This document shows positions 1-7,138 of a stretch of 64,000 bases of DNA, in pieces. Position numbers and translations under genes: made by a program. The notes beneath the pieces were generated by a model. It was given only the letters and a program-made list of their open reading frames with translations, did no database searches and had not been told where the DNA came from. This stretch comes from Actibacterium sp. 188UL27-1. GTDB lineage: Bacteria; Pseudomonadota; Alphaproteobacteria; Rhodobacterales; Rhodobacteraceae. The stretch covers positions 1 through 64,000 of the forward strand of contig NZ_JAFEUL010000012.1 of assembly GCF_016901225.1 (NCBI RefSeq). The letters run 5' to 3'. Each line of letters begins with the position of its first letter. The stretch's first letter is position 1.

Positions 1-371
1 TCTTCCAAGGCCATGTGCGCGCGGGTGCGTTGTATGATGCGTTTGGCCTTCTTGCGAGCCTGAGCCATTACGATCTCCCCGACCGCTCCCTTGTGCGGAA
101 TGATCGCGTAGACCAGTTTGCCGCCCATCGCCTCAGCCATCTTGTCCAGCTGGTTAAGGGAGATTGTTCCAGCTTTTTCCTTCTGGATAGAGCTGTAAAC
201 GCTGTTCCTGGACACCCCGAGCCGTTCGGCTAGCGCTGGTGCGCTCATGCCAATGGCTTCCTGGAAGGTCGCGATCCAACCTCCCAGTGGCTTTGCGAAG
301 GCTTGAGCCACTTGTCTAGCTTGATTTATCTTGCCTTCGGCTTGCCGCTGTTTTGCGCTTGAAGCGGACAT
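1..371 (-). CDS. mobile mystery protein A-like HTH regulator (partial)
   Basis: The gene reads leftward and runs off the window edge; 123 residues are visible. A helix-turn-helix lies at about residues 42-88, with ALAERLGVSRNSVYSSIQ followed by a segment ending GGKLVYAIIP. This order and the VYAIIP ending are characteristic of the small HTH family known as mobile mystery protein A, usually found beside mobilisation genes and paired with a Fic-domain protein B. The partner would lie to the left, outside the window, so it is not seen. The ATG at 369-371 was chosen because a near-perfect palindrome overlaps the bases just upstream. It is a probable DNA-binding autoregulator. The family call is from memory of the motif, not a search. 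Confidence 0.7.
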   Translation of the reverse strand, partial: MSASSAKQRQAEGKINQARQVAQAFAKPLGGWIATFQEAIGMSAPALAERLGVSRNSVYSSIQKEKAGTISLNQLDKMAEAMGGKLVYAIIPHKGAVGEIVMAQARKKAKRIIQRTRAHMALE

Positions 372-393
372 ATGCCAACCTATAGGTTTGCAT
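372..393. promoter_or_regulatory. 22-bp near-perfect palindrome (candidate operator)
   Basis: The core AACCTATAGGTT at 377-388 is a perfect palindrome. It extends to ATGC and GCAT at the outer ends with a single mismatched pair (376/389). It touches the start codon of the HTH gene at 371 and is followed by about 100 bases of AT-rich DNA. Position and symmetry suggest the binding site of the dimeric HTH protein itself; that assignment is inferred. Confidence 0.55.
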
Positions 394-561
394 AATTTTT
401 ATATTTGTAATATCTTAACATGTCATAAAAGAAAAATTTGCAACACTGTAGTATTTCTAAAACTTTTACTTTACTCTGCTATAGTATCACAAAAATATTA
501 AGCACATTCAAATCCGGAACCACTCAAACTCATTGATTGTGCGGGGAAGTTCGAGCAGCAA

Positions 562-891
562 TCACTCAGTTTCCGCGAGGAAAAATTGCTGTCCAACGGC
601 AATTTTCTTCGCATCAATACCCAACTCCTTGATCGGATAACCATTATCGCCCCACCAACGGATATTTCGCATGTAGCCATTTCCAGCGACGTCCACAAAT
701 AAGCAGCGCATGTTCTGGTAGTCGCCCCAGACACCCGCTACGGCAATAAGCAAAACCCCTTCTGGAAGGCAGGCCACCTTTTCAAAACCGCGATAGTCGA
801 TGCCATAGTCGCGGGCTTGATAGTAGCCCATGGTGAAGTGGTCGTGTGCAAAACTCATTGGTTTCCCTTGCTCGCTAAAATTCCAGGCCAT
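562..891 (-). CDS. hypothetical protein, 109 aa
   Basis: I do not recognise this small protein. It is rich in aromatic residues (NIRWWGDNGYP, GVWGDYQNMR) and its composition looks like a real soluble protein rather than an antisense shadow. The first ATG (891) overlaps the last codons of the relaxase-frame remnant; a second start, MSFAHDHF, lies at 858. Neither has a strong Shine-Dalgarno sequence. It is the last gene of the mobilisation-module remnant, transcribed in the same direction, so it was probably carried by the same element. The 190 bases to its left, up to the HTH gene, are AT-rich and hold no gene. Confidence 0.5.
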   Translation of the reverse strand: MAWNFSEQGKPMSFAHDHFTMGYYQARDYGIDYRGFEKVACLPEGVLLIAVAGVWGDYQNMRCLFVDVAGNGYMRNIRWWGDNGYPIKELGIDAKKIAVGQQFFLAETE

Positions 892-1528
892 GGTTGCGGC
901 CTCGTTCGCTCTGCAATTCGTTCAGCTCTGTTTCAGCCTCTCTTCGGCGGCCTTCACTAAGCTCAAGCTCTCGCTCAACTGCGCGTCCAGCGCGTTGTAG
1001 GTGGCCTCTTCGTTCAGCAAGCCACGCAACGCCCTCATTGACGCGATCTGCGAGCGTATGAGCAACGTCGCGCAGGCCGCGATACCATCCAACTGGGCTT
1101 GCATCCTCTTCGTCGAGCGTGCTTCCAAGCCGCTCAATTCCGCTGCTGAGGTTTCGCAGGCCGTCACCAACCGCTCGACGCAGGCGAGCAAGTTGCGCTC
1201 CAAGGCTGTCAGGGGCGTCGTCATTCATTCCTCCTTGATCTTGATGCAGATGACCGGTGTCCCGGCCAGCGTGCAGGTCTTCAGCTCGGTCCGGGCCGGG
1301 TCTAGCGTCAGCAAGATCTGTTCCCCCTGGTCGATCCGCATCAGGCCGAGTTCTGTCAGCCCCGCGCGTGTCAGTTGCACCGTTCAGAACCAGCTCGCGG
1401 CCATCATCGAGGCGATCCCCGTCACGATCAGCCCTGAGATCACCCAAGGAGAGATCGTCAGCCAGCGCCTGATCTGCTCGGTCCGTGTCTCGAACAAGCT
1501 CCTGCTCTCGTTCAGGAAGCGGCGCGTA
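875..1528 (-). pseudogene. C-terminal remnant of MbeA-like relaxase after in-frame stop
   Basis: This is the same reading frame as the relaxase gene ending at 1529. The frame reads YHRE, then TGA (1529-1531), then stays open for 217 codons to 875. In ColE1 MbeA the corresponding text is YHRER, so the TGA most likely arose from CGA by one transition. A possible internal restart exists at 1228 (MNDDAPDSLGAQLARLRR) behind AAGGAGGA, but that signal also serves the nested mbeD-like frame. The intact gene would have been about 545 codons, close to the size I recall for MbeA. The segment is rich in charged residues, as expected for the variable relaxase tail. Confidence 0.6.
922..1224 (-). CDS. MbeD/MobD-like mobilisation protein nested in relaxase frame
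   Basis: This 100-residue coiled-coil-like protein is encoded in a different frame, wholly inside the old relaxase gene. It starts MTTPLTALERNLLACVERL, which recalls the short MbeD protein of ColE1-family plasmids, whose gene also lies inside mbeA. Its ATG (1222-1224) directly follows the TGA (1225-1227) that would have ended the mbeB-like frame, and AAGGAGGA lies just upstream. The product would assist plasmid mobilisation. With the relaxase broken it probably has no function now, although this frame itself is intact. Confidence 0.55.
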   Translation of the reverse strand: MTTPLTALERNLLACVERLVTACETSAAELSGLEARSTKRMQAQLDGIAACATLLIRSQIASMRALRGLLNEEATYNALDAQLSESLSLVKAAEERLKQS

Positions 1529-1686
1529 TCATTCTCGATGGTACGCCGCGCGTCGCTCGCAATGCTCGTCAAATCGGTCCTGAAGTTCTCCAGCTGGGAG
1601 GACATCGAGGCGGCGTAGTCTTGGCGTATCGTGTCCAGTTCCGCGTTCAATTTCTCGCTCAGCCGGGCCAGCTTGCCAGTTTTCAT
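1384..1686 (-). CDS. MbeB/MobB-like mobilisation protein, truncated, nested in relaxase frame
   Basis: The frame gives a 100-residue protein with a long charged coiled coil (LSEKLNAELDTIRQDYAAS) and a hydrophobic C-terminal segment at about residues 80-100, the layout of ColE1 MbeB. It overlaps the relaxase gene in another frame, as mbeB does in ColE1. The stop TGA (1384-1386) follows SWF and interrupts a frame that then stays open for 52 more codons, ending TPVICIKIKEE immediately before the mbeD-like start. A TGG-to-TGA change would explain it. The present protein therefore looks truncated. Confidence 0.55.
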   Translation of the reverse strand: MKTGKLARLSEKLNAELDTIRQDYAASMSSQLENFRTDLTSIASDARRTIENDTRRFLNESRSLFETRTEQIRRWLTISPWVISGLIVTGIASMMAASWF

Positions 1687-2512
1687 GAAAAATCTCTCCT
1701 TTCAGGCGCCAACGTTCGCCGGTTTCGGGGTCCTGGGCGATTAGGTAAGCTTTGCCGACTCGCGACAGGTCGAAGCCCGCATCGGCAAGGGCATCGAGCA
1801 TGCTGGCGCGATCCTCGATCAGACCCATCGATATCTGATCGAGGATCCACGCATGCAGCTCGTCGCGGCCCTGAGCGCGGGTCGGGGCCTCGACGGTGTC
1901 GCGGACTTCTTGGGTACGCTCCAGCTCCATCGGATCGGCCCAACCGTGGCGCTGGTTCATCAGGTGGCGCAAGCTGTCATAGGCGTCCTGGTAGCCCGGC
2001 AGTGCGATGTTGAGGCTGCGCCCTGTGGTCAGCTCCAGGCGCGGGGTGCAGAAATGCAGTTCAATCCGATCCTCGTGGCTGTGACGGACCCGGAGCATGT
2101 CATACTGCTCGCTGTCCATCCCGGCAAAGGCCAGCTGCTCAAAGGTGTCCATCACTTCGGCCTGTTGGACCTCGCTCGGCGCATCCACAGCGGCAAAGCT
2201 GATCACGCCCGCGCGGTAGGTCCATTGGTGGCGGCTGGCGTCGATCAGAGCTTCTGTGCGCGCCGGATCGCCACGCAGCATCTCGGGCAACGGGTCAACC
2301 TTGTTCAACGCTCGCTTGACCGACTTGGCGTGTTTGTCAATGGCTGCACCGATGGTCTCAAAGGATGGGCGGCTTTCCCCGGTCTCATGGTCGGCATGTG
2401 CCAGCGCCGGGTAAAGCGCTACGCGCAGGGCGTTGTCGTCCAGCTCATGGTCAGTGACCATCTCCAGCAGGTATTGCAGCTTGATCTTGCAGAAGGGCAG
2501 AAGCTCAGACAT
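1529..2512 (-). CDS. truncated ColE1-type (MbeA, HEN family) relaxase with replication-protein-like N-terminus
   Basis: Residues 80-327 match what I recall of MbeA: GDPARTEALIDASRHQWTY, AGVISFA, then the metal motif RHSHEDRIELHF and LELTTGRSLNI. The HEN triad aligns to His144, Glu151 and His153, so the Asn is replaced by His. The first 72 residues instead look like the HTH part of a plasmid replication protein (HADHETGESRPSFETIGAAI). The normal MbeA N-terminus with the nicking tyrosine (YLLG context) is absent. The start at 2512 has GGGAGGGG upstream. An in-frame TGA ends the protein early. Conjugative nicking is unlikely. A chimera formed by plasmid recombination is the simplest reading. Confidence 0.65.
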   Translation of the reverse strand: MSELLPFCKIKLQYLLEMVTDHELDDNALRVALYPALAHADHETGESRPSFETIGAAIDKHAKSVKRALNKVDPLPEMLRGDPARTEALIDASRHQWTYRAGVISFAAVDAPSEVQQAEVMDTFEQLAFAGMDSEQYDMLRVRHSHEDRIELHFCTPRLELTTGRSLNIALPGYQDAYDSLRHLMNQRHGWADPMELERTQEVRDTVEAPTRAQGRDELHAWILDQISMGLIEDRASMLDALADAGFDLSRVGKAYLIAQDPETGERWRLKGEIFHENWQAGPAEREIERGTGHDTPRLRRLDVLPAGELQDRFDEHCERRAAYHRE

Positions 2513-2667
2513 CGACCCCTCCCGCGATTGCGGTCAAGGGCGCGTGCTGGTATCCATTCAGTGTAAAATTTTCGATTTGGCCGTTGACGCGGGTGCCATC
2601 CCAGTCAGCGGCCTTTCGGTTTTCAAAGGCTTTTTCTCCAAAGAATCCCGCCCGAATAGCCGCGTAG

Positions 2668-2684
2668 TCCGGATCAAATCCGGA
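2668..2684. repeat. short hairpin between mobilisation remnant and tRNA
   Basis: TCCGGAT and ATCCGGA form a perfect 7-bp stem around CAA. It lies in the 221-base gap between the relaxase start (2512) and the tRNA 3' end (2734), which otherwise holds no gene. It could be part of an old origin or transfer site; nothing shows which. Confidence 0.3.
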
Positions 2685-2733
2685 GCGGCCGTAAATTGGC
2701 GCAACGTAGAACGGGCTAAGTATCTGGATTTAT

Positions 2734-2810
2734 TGGTCGGAGTGAGAGGATTCGAACCTCCGACCCCTGCCTCCCGAAGACAGTGCTCTACCAGACTGAG
2801 CTACACTCCG
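2734..2810 (-). tRNA. tRNA-Pro (anticodon CGG)
   Basis: Read on the minus strand, the gene folds as a 77-nt tRNA with acceptor CGGAGTG/CACTCCG, D arm GCTCAGTCTGGTAGAGC, anticodon loop TTCGGGA (anticodon CGG), T arm with GGTTCGAATCC, and an encoded CCA end. The C1-G72 pair is typical of bacterial tRNA-Pro. Its 3' end faces the decayed mobile region. Confidence 0.95.
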
Positions 2811-2825
2811 ACCGTGCGGGAGGCT

Positions 2826-3827
2826 CTACCGTTCGAGTTCGGGTTTGTCCAGCGGGTCGGGGGGCGTGCCCTCCCGCATCTCGTCACGCTCCAACAGCGT
2901 GCCGGCACGGGGATAGGTGCCGGTTTCCGGGCGGCTGCGGGTTTGCAGATTGGGCCGGTTCTCAGACACTTCCTGGCGCCCCTCTCGCGTCAGAATGTAG
3001 ATACCGCTTGCAATCACAACGCCTGCGCCGATCAGCGTGACACCATCCGGAAATTCGTTGAAAAACAGCGCGCCATAAAAGGTGGCCCAAAGGATTTGCG
3101 AATACTGCATCGGGGCGACAATCACAGCCTCCCCCGCCCGATAGGCTGCGATGATGAACAGCGTCGCCCCGAACGCGCAGGCCGCGATCAAGGCCAGCAT
3201 CCCAAGATCGATCAACGGCATCGGAACGTACACAAACGGCAAGATGCACCCCATGACCACGAAATTGGCCACCATCGGGTAAAGTATCATCACGACACTG
3301 CGCTCCTCCCGCCCGATCTTGCGCACGATGATCGAGGCGAAGGCCCCCCCAAAGGCTGCGATCAGGGCAGCCAGGTGGCCCAGGGTCAGATCCGATGACC
3401 CCGGCCTGAGCACGATCAACACGCCGCCCAGGCCAACAAGAACGGCCATCCAACGGCGCAACCGCACGGTCTCTCCCAATATTGGAATGGACAGCACCGT
3501 GATGATCAGCGGTGTCGCAAAAAGGATCGCGTAAACCGTCGTCAAAGGCAGGGACGAAAATGCATAAAAGGCGGATGTTGCTGTGACAACCACGGCCAAG
3601 CTGCGAAATCCCATCCAGAACGGATGGACAGGGACCAGATTGCCACCTGCCCGATCACGCATCAGCATCAACGTGGCGATGGGAAAGCCGAGCAAAACGC
3701 TGAAAAAGACAATCTGGACGGCGTTGTAATTCCCGCCAAGGACCTTCACCAAAACATCATGGCCCGCAAATATTCCAAAGGCCGCAAGGGCCATCAGGGC
3801 ACCTTTGGTGTTGGCTTGCAGGGTCAT
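2826..3827 (-). CDS. DMT/EamA-family transporter
   Basis: This 333-residue inner-membrane protein has about ten predicted membrane helices in two EamA-like halves, with the family-typical stretches FYAFSSLPLTTVYAILFATP (first half) and APMQYSQILWATFYGALFF (second half). Members export small metabolites or amino acids; the substrate cannot be told from the sequence. The hydrophilic tail of about 50 residues is unusually long and rich in Pro, Arg and Glu. It stands alone, with the tRNA just downstream and a divergent Fe-S protein gene upstream. Confidence 0.85.
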   Translation of the reverse strand: MTLQANTKGALMALAAFGIFAGHDVLVKVLGGNYNAVQIVFFSVLLGFPIATLMLMRDRAGGNLVPVHPFWMGFRSLAVVVTATSAFYAFSSLPLTTVYAILFATPLIITVLSIPILGETVRLRRWMAVLVGLGGVLIVLRPGSSDLTLGHLAALIAAFGGAFASIIVRKIGREERSVVMILYPMVANFVVMGCILPFVYVPMPLIDLGMLALIAACAFGATLFIIAAYRAGEAVIVAPMQYSQILWATFYGALFFNEFPDGVTLIGAGVVIASGIYILTREGRQEVSENRPNLQTRSRPETGTYPRAGTLLERDEMREGTPPDPLDKPELER

Positions 3828-3972
3828 GGCGGAACGACTCGGATTTGTGCGGTTAACCCTCCCCTACCCCGCCAGATACCGGTTCCCAAGTGCGAACTCC
3901 GCAAAGCCGCTTGGCGTCGCACGCAACGCTGCTTACGTTCGGCACTGGCAACCAGAACGGGGATCACTATCC

Positions 3973-5196
3973 ATGCCGCACCAATCGGACAGCCAAGGCG
4001 TTGTGGCACCAGAACTTCCAGCGCCGAAGCCGCGCCCGCTTTGCACCGATTGCGGCCTGTCTCGCATGGCGCTTGCCGGGGAATGTGGCCGGGCCTGCCA
4101 ATTCATCCAGCCCGATTTTCCTGCACTCGAAGAGCAGGTCCAGGGGCGCCAGCGGGGCAACGTGGATGAAACGTTTTTCGGCCCCCACCTGACCATGCAC
4201 CGGGCCGCCTTGGACGATCCGGCTCCAGGTGCGCAATGGACCGGCCTGGCGACCCGACTGGCCCAGCGATTGCTGGAAACCGGCGCGGTGGATGCCGTGT
4301 TGACCGTCGGACCGCATCCCAATGACCGGTGGCGGCCCCAGCCCATTATTGTCACCGATCCCGCCGGGATGGCACAGGCGCGTGGGATGCGCATGGGATA
4401 TGCCCCGGTTCTGGCTTTGCTGGAACCAGCAGCTGCGGCAGGCCATCGCAAGATCGCAATCATAGGCATACCCTGCCAGGTCCATGCCCTGCGCGCGGTT
4501 GAAGCCAAACTGGGCCTTGATCGGATCTACGTGATCGGCACACCCTGTTCCGACAACACGACGACTGCGAACTTTCATCAGTTTCTTAGCCTGTTATCCG
4601 ATCAACCCGACACGATCAGCTATCTGGAATTCTGCGCTGATTATCATGTGGAGTTGCGGTTTGACGACGGTCACACAAGGCGCATACCCTTCTTGAAACT
4701 GCCGCTCGCCGATTTGCCCGGTGACTTCTTCCCGCTGACCTGCAAGACCTGCGTGGATTACACCAACGTTCTGGCAGACATCACCGTCGGCTACATGGCT
4801 GGACAGGGAGAGCAATGGCTGATCGTCCGCAATGCGCGCGGGCAGGAGATGCTGGACGGGATCGCGGGGGAGGTTGAGCTATCCGACCTTGATACCGGCG
4901 GGAACAGGGACGGGGCCGTCCGCGGTTTTCTTAAAAACACCGAACGTGCCGCAGGCGGATTGCCCTTGCGCCGCATGCCGGGCTTTCTGCGCGGTATCGT
5001 CGGGTGGCTCATGCCCCGAATTGGCCCGCGCGGCCTGGAGTTCGCCCGCGCCCGAGTGGAGATGAAGGCCATCGAAACCATCCTTCACCTCAGGCATGCC
5101 CGCCCGGACAAGCTCCGCTCCATGGTTCCGGCTCATGTCTGGGATCTGGCGGCGCGCTACGGACTGAGCCCCAAAAAGGGTGAGCGGTCAGACTGA
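3973..5196 (+). CDS. FrhB-family (F420 hydrogenase beta subunit-like) Fe-S flavoprotein
   Basis: The N-terminus carries CTDCGLSRMALAGECGRAC (Cys24, 27, 38, 42), a four-cysteine cluster motif. Later parts contain IIGIPCQVHALRAVE, GTPCSDNTTT and CKTCVDYTNVLADITVGY, typical of the FrhB/FdhB C-terminal domain that includes the ferredoxin-dependent vinyl reductase BciB and plant HCAR. A ferredoxin- or flavin-linked reductase role is likely; the substrate is unknown, and a bacteriochlorophyll role is only one option since no photosynthesis genes are here. The frame is open upstream to 3805, but MPHQSD at 3973 is preferred because GGGGAT precedes it. Confidence 0.75.
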   Translation: MPHQSDSQGVVAPELPAPKPRPLCTDCGLSRMALAGECGRACQFIQPDFPALEEQVQGRQRGNVDETFFGPHLTMHRAALDDPAPGAQWTGLATRLAQRLLETGAVDAVLTVGPHPNDRWRPQPIIVTDPAGMAQARGMRMGYAPVLALLEPAAAAGHRKIAIIGIPCQVHALRAVEAKLGLDRIYVIGTPCSDNTTTANFHQFLSLLSDQPDTISYLEFCADYHVELRFDDGHTRRIPFLKLPLADLPGDFFPLTCKTCVDYTNVLADITVGYMAGQGEQWLIVRNARGQEMLDGIAGEVELSDLDTGGNRDGAVRGFLKNTERAAGGLPLRRMPGFLRGIVGWLMPRIGPRGLEFARARVEMKAIETILHLRHARPDKLRSMVPAHVWDLAARYGLSPKKGERSD

Positions 5197-5238
5197 CACA
5201 GCCATAACCCCTTAGATACCAGCCCCAAACCGGAACCG

Positions 5239-5700
5239 TTACGATTGACCTTGCCCTAGGTATCCAGGCGCATCGGGGGCATCGCCCATCATATGAACGC
5301 GCCATGCTTCCTGTTCGGCCTGGATCAAGCCGAGTTCCCAAACACAGCCGATCACCGGGCGGGAAGTGGCGTCCATCGGTTCCCGCGCGCCATAGAGCTG
5401 GCGGTGCATATGTTGACACAGCACACATCCTTGCACCCACCAATGGGCCGAAATCGACAGACCCAGATCACCGGGATGGATGATCACAAATCCCAACCCG
5501 TTGCTATCGCCCATTGCATCGACACGGGTCAAAACACCGCTTTGCAGAAACTGCTCGGCCGCCGCACTCATCTCATCGGTCAATTCCTGACCGTCCGCCA
5601 GCAAACCATAGATCTTGAAACGAACGGGGCCGACCTCCCAGACACCGCATCTCAAGACGGTACGTGGCCGATACGCCTCTGTCGGTCCAATGGTCATCAA
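5239..5700 (-). CDS. hypothetical protein, 153 aa
   Basis: I cannot assign a family. The protein is soluble-looking with no signal peptide, begins MMTIGPTEAYRPRTV, and has a mixed alpha/beta composition (RFKIYGLLADGQELTDEM, GLGFVIIHPGDLGLSIS). The stretch WWVQGCVLCQHMHRQLYG holds a CxxC with nearby histidines that might bind metal. It lies convergent to the FrhB-family gene and downstream of the tctC gene, from which a strong terminator separates it, so it is probably transcribed on its own. Confidence 0.6.
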   Translation of the reverse strand: MMTIGPTEAYRPRTVLRCGVWEVGPVRFKIYGLLADGQELTDEMSAAAEQFLQSGVLTRVDAMGDSNGLGFVIIHPGDLGLSISAHWWVQGCVLCQHMHRQLYGAREPMDATSRPVIGCVWELGLIQAEQEAWRVHMMGDAPDAPGYLGQGQS

Positions 5701-5738
5701 TCTGCACCCTTGTATCGACGGGTCTGCGCCTTGACACG

Positions 5739-5766
5739 AAAAAGGGCGCCCGCATCGCAGGCGCCC
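5739..5766 (-). terminator. rho-independent terminator of tctC-like gene
   Basis: On the minus strand GGGCGCC, a 9-nt loop and GGCGCCC are followed by TTTTT. It begins about 23 bases after the stop of the substrate-binding protein gene. Confidence 0.85.
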
Positions 5767-5788
5767 CTGTAACTGTGGTCGATCAGGG

Positions 5789-6766
5789 TTAGTTGATCGC
5801 GCCCGATGCTTTCAGGATGTTTTGATGACGGTCGCGCTGTGTGCCCCAGTAGGACTTCAGATCTTCGCCCGCCATGAACTCACCCATCAGCGACTTGTCG
5901 CTTTTGTACTTCTGCCATGCCTCGGACTCGTACACCTTGGTGAAAAGATCCGTGTAATAGGCAGCCGCCTCAGGCGACATGCCCGGCGCACCGACAACGG
6001 CCCGCTGCATGAAGTAAGAGAAGTCACCCCCAGCTTCCTTCAGTGTTGGCACGTCGGGGAAAAGCGGCAGGCGCTCATCCGTGAAAGCCACCAGGGGGAT
6101 CACGTCGCCAGATTCATAGAAACCCAATGCCTCGGACGGGTTGTTGACCGAACTTGTGATCTGCTGGCCGGCCAATTGCTTGGCCACTTCACCGCCACCC
6201 TTATAGGGGATGTACTTGATCGAGAGGTCGTAATTCTCGTTCAGGAAATCGGTGATTATGTTGTCTTCTGAGTTCTTGCCGGTGCCGCCCATGACCCAGC
6301 CGTCGCCCCGCTCCTGCGCTGCGGCAACAAACTCATCAAACGTGGTGATGCCTTCATCCTTGTGTACCCACAGCAGGAACGTGTCCTCGGCCATACGACC
6401 GACCGGGGCAAATTCCATGATGTCCACAGCGAGGCCAGGCTGACGCAACGGTGTCGTGAAAAAGGAGTTCAACGTGACCATGATGGTGTGATCAGGGTCG
6501 GTGGCGCCCTTCATATGAACAAGCGCTTCGGCACCGGATCCGCCCGACTTGTTGGTCGGCACAACGGGACGTGCCGCCAGCTTTTCTTGTTCAATGATGG
6601 ACTGCATGAGACGCGCCATCTTGTCAGCACCACCGCCTTTGCCGGCCATGATTACGAAATCGATTGGTTTCGTCGGCTCAAAGCTGTCGGCATGGACGGC
6701 ACCGGTCAGGCCAAAGGACACTGCTGCGGCGGTAGCAACTCCCAGAATGGAGCGTTTGGTGAACAT
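5789..6766 (-). CDS. TctC-family (BugT) tripartite tricarboxylate transporter substrate-binding protein
   Basis: This 325-residue periplasmic protein starts with a clear signal peptide (MFTKRSILGVATAAAVSFG, cleavage near VHA-D). The next stretch, KPIDFVIMAGKGGGADKMAR, and AGQQITSSVNNPSEA are typical of TctC/Bug binding proteins, which deliver carboxylates to a TctAB permease. No tctA or tctB lies nearby, so it is an orphan in this window. The start at 6766 was chosen over the longer frame (6820) because AGGGAG precedes it and the signal peptide begins there. It has its own promoter region and terminator. Confidence 0.88.
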   Translation of the reverse strand: MFTKRSILGVATAAAVSFGLTGAVHADSFEPTKPIDFVIMAGKGGGADKMARLMQSIIEQEKLAARPVVPTNKSGGSGAEALVHMKGATDPDHTIMVTLNSFFTTPLRQPGLAVDIMEFAPVGRMAEDTFLLWVHKDEGITTFDEFVAAAQERGDGWVMGGTGKNSEDNIITDFLNENYDLSIKYIPYKGGGEVAKQLAGQQITSSVNNPSEALGFYESGDVIPLVAFTDERLPLFPDVPTLKEAGGDFSYFMQRAVVGAPGMSPEAAAYYTDLFTKVYESEAWQKYKSDKSLMGEFMAGEDLKSYWGTQRDRHQNILKASGAIN

Positions 6767-7138
6767 CTTTTGTTTCTCCCTAGTCGTCAGATGTGTCTGC
6801 GTGCTGCGACACTCCCGCAATTATCTTGCCCCCAGCGACCGGACGTCCAGCGAATAACGCAAACAATGTGGCAATTTCTTCAATGATCTTGCGTCAGGTT
6901 GAAATTGTTAACACGCACCAGCGCTATTAACTGTTTGTTATCAAAATCTTGCGCGACAGTGAGGTATTATGCGGATTTGAACTATGTATACGTCGATTTT
7001 TACTCGGTTTTTCAACAAAAATGGCCTCGTCCAGCGCTGCTGGCGAGGGTGGTATAGAGATAAGAGGACACCGATAGATGCCCCCAATTAGTCAGGAAAA
7101 CGAATCACTCAGGACGCAATTTGGTCACAAAGCCGCCA
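6767..7138. other. intergenic region, 372 bases
   Basis: AT-rich DNA at 6890-7020 probably holds the promoter of the tctC-like gene, and the fdsA-side terminator hairpin lies at 7017-7048. I see no gene, repeat or RNA otherwise. Confidence 0.6.
7017..7048 (-). terminator. rho-independent terminator of the fds operon
   Basis: On the minus strand CCTCG-CCAGC pairs with GCTGG-(A)-CGAGG around a 3-nt loop, giving a 10-bp stem with one bulge, and is followed by CCATTTTTG. It lies about 90 bases after the fdsA stop codon. Confidence 0.7.

Larger units (their letters stand above)
1..2733. mobile_element. decayed mobilisable element remnant beside tRNA-Pro
   Basis: The mobile mystery gene, the small unknown gene and the relaxase/mbeB/mbeD frames form one minus-strand block bounded on the right by the 3' end of tRNA-Pro(CGG). 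Sequences integrated at tRNA 3' ends are a common island arrangement. No integrase, origin or attachment-site repeat is visible; the left boundary is outside the window, so the extent given is only what can be seen. Confidence 0.5.

Noticed and set aside
1-371. A complete toxin-antitoxin pair around the HTH gene
   Set aside because: No Fic or other toxin partner is visible inside the window; it may lie to the left but cannot be claimed.
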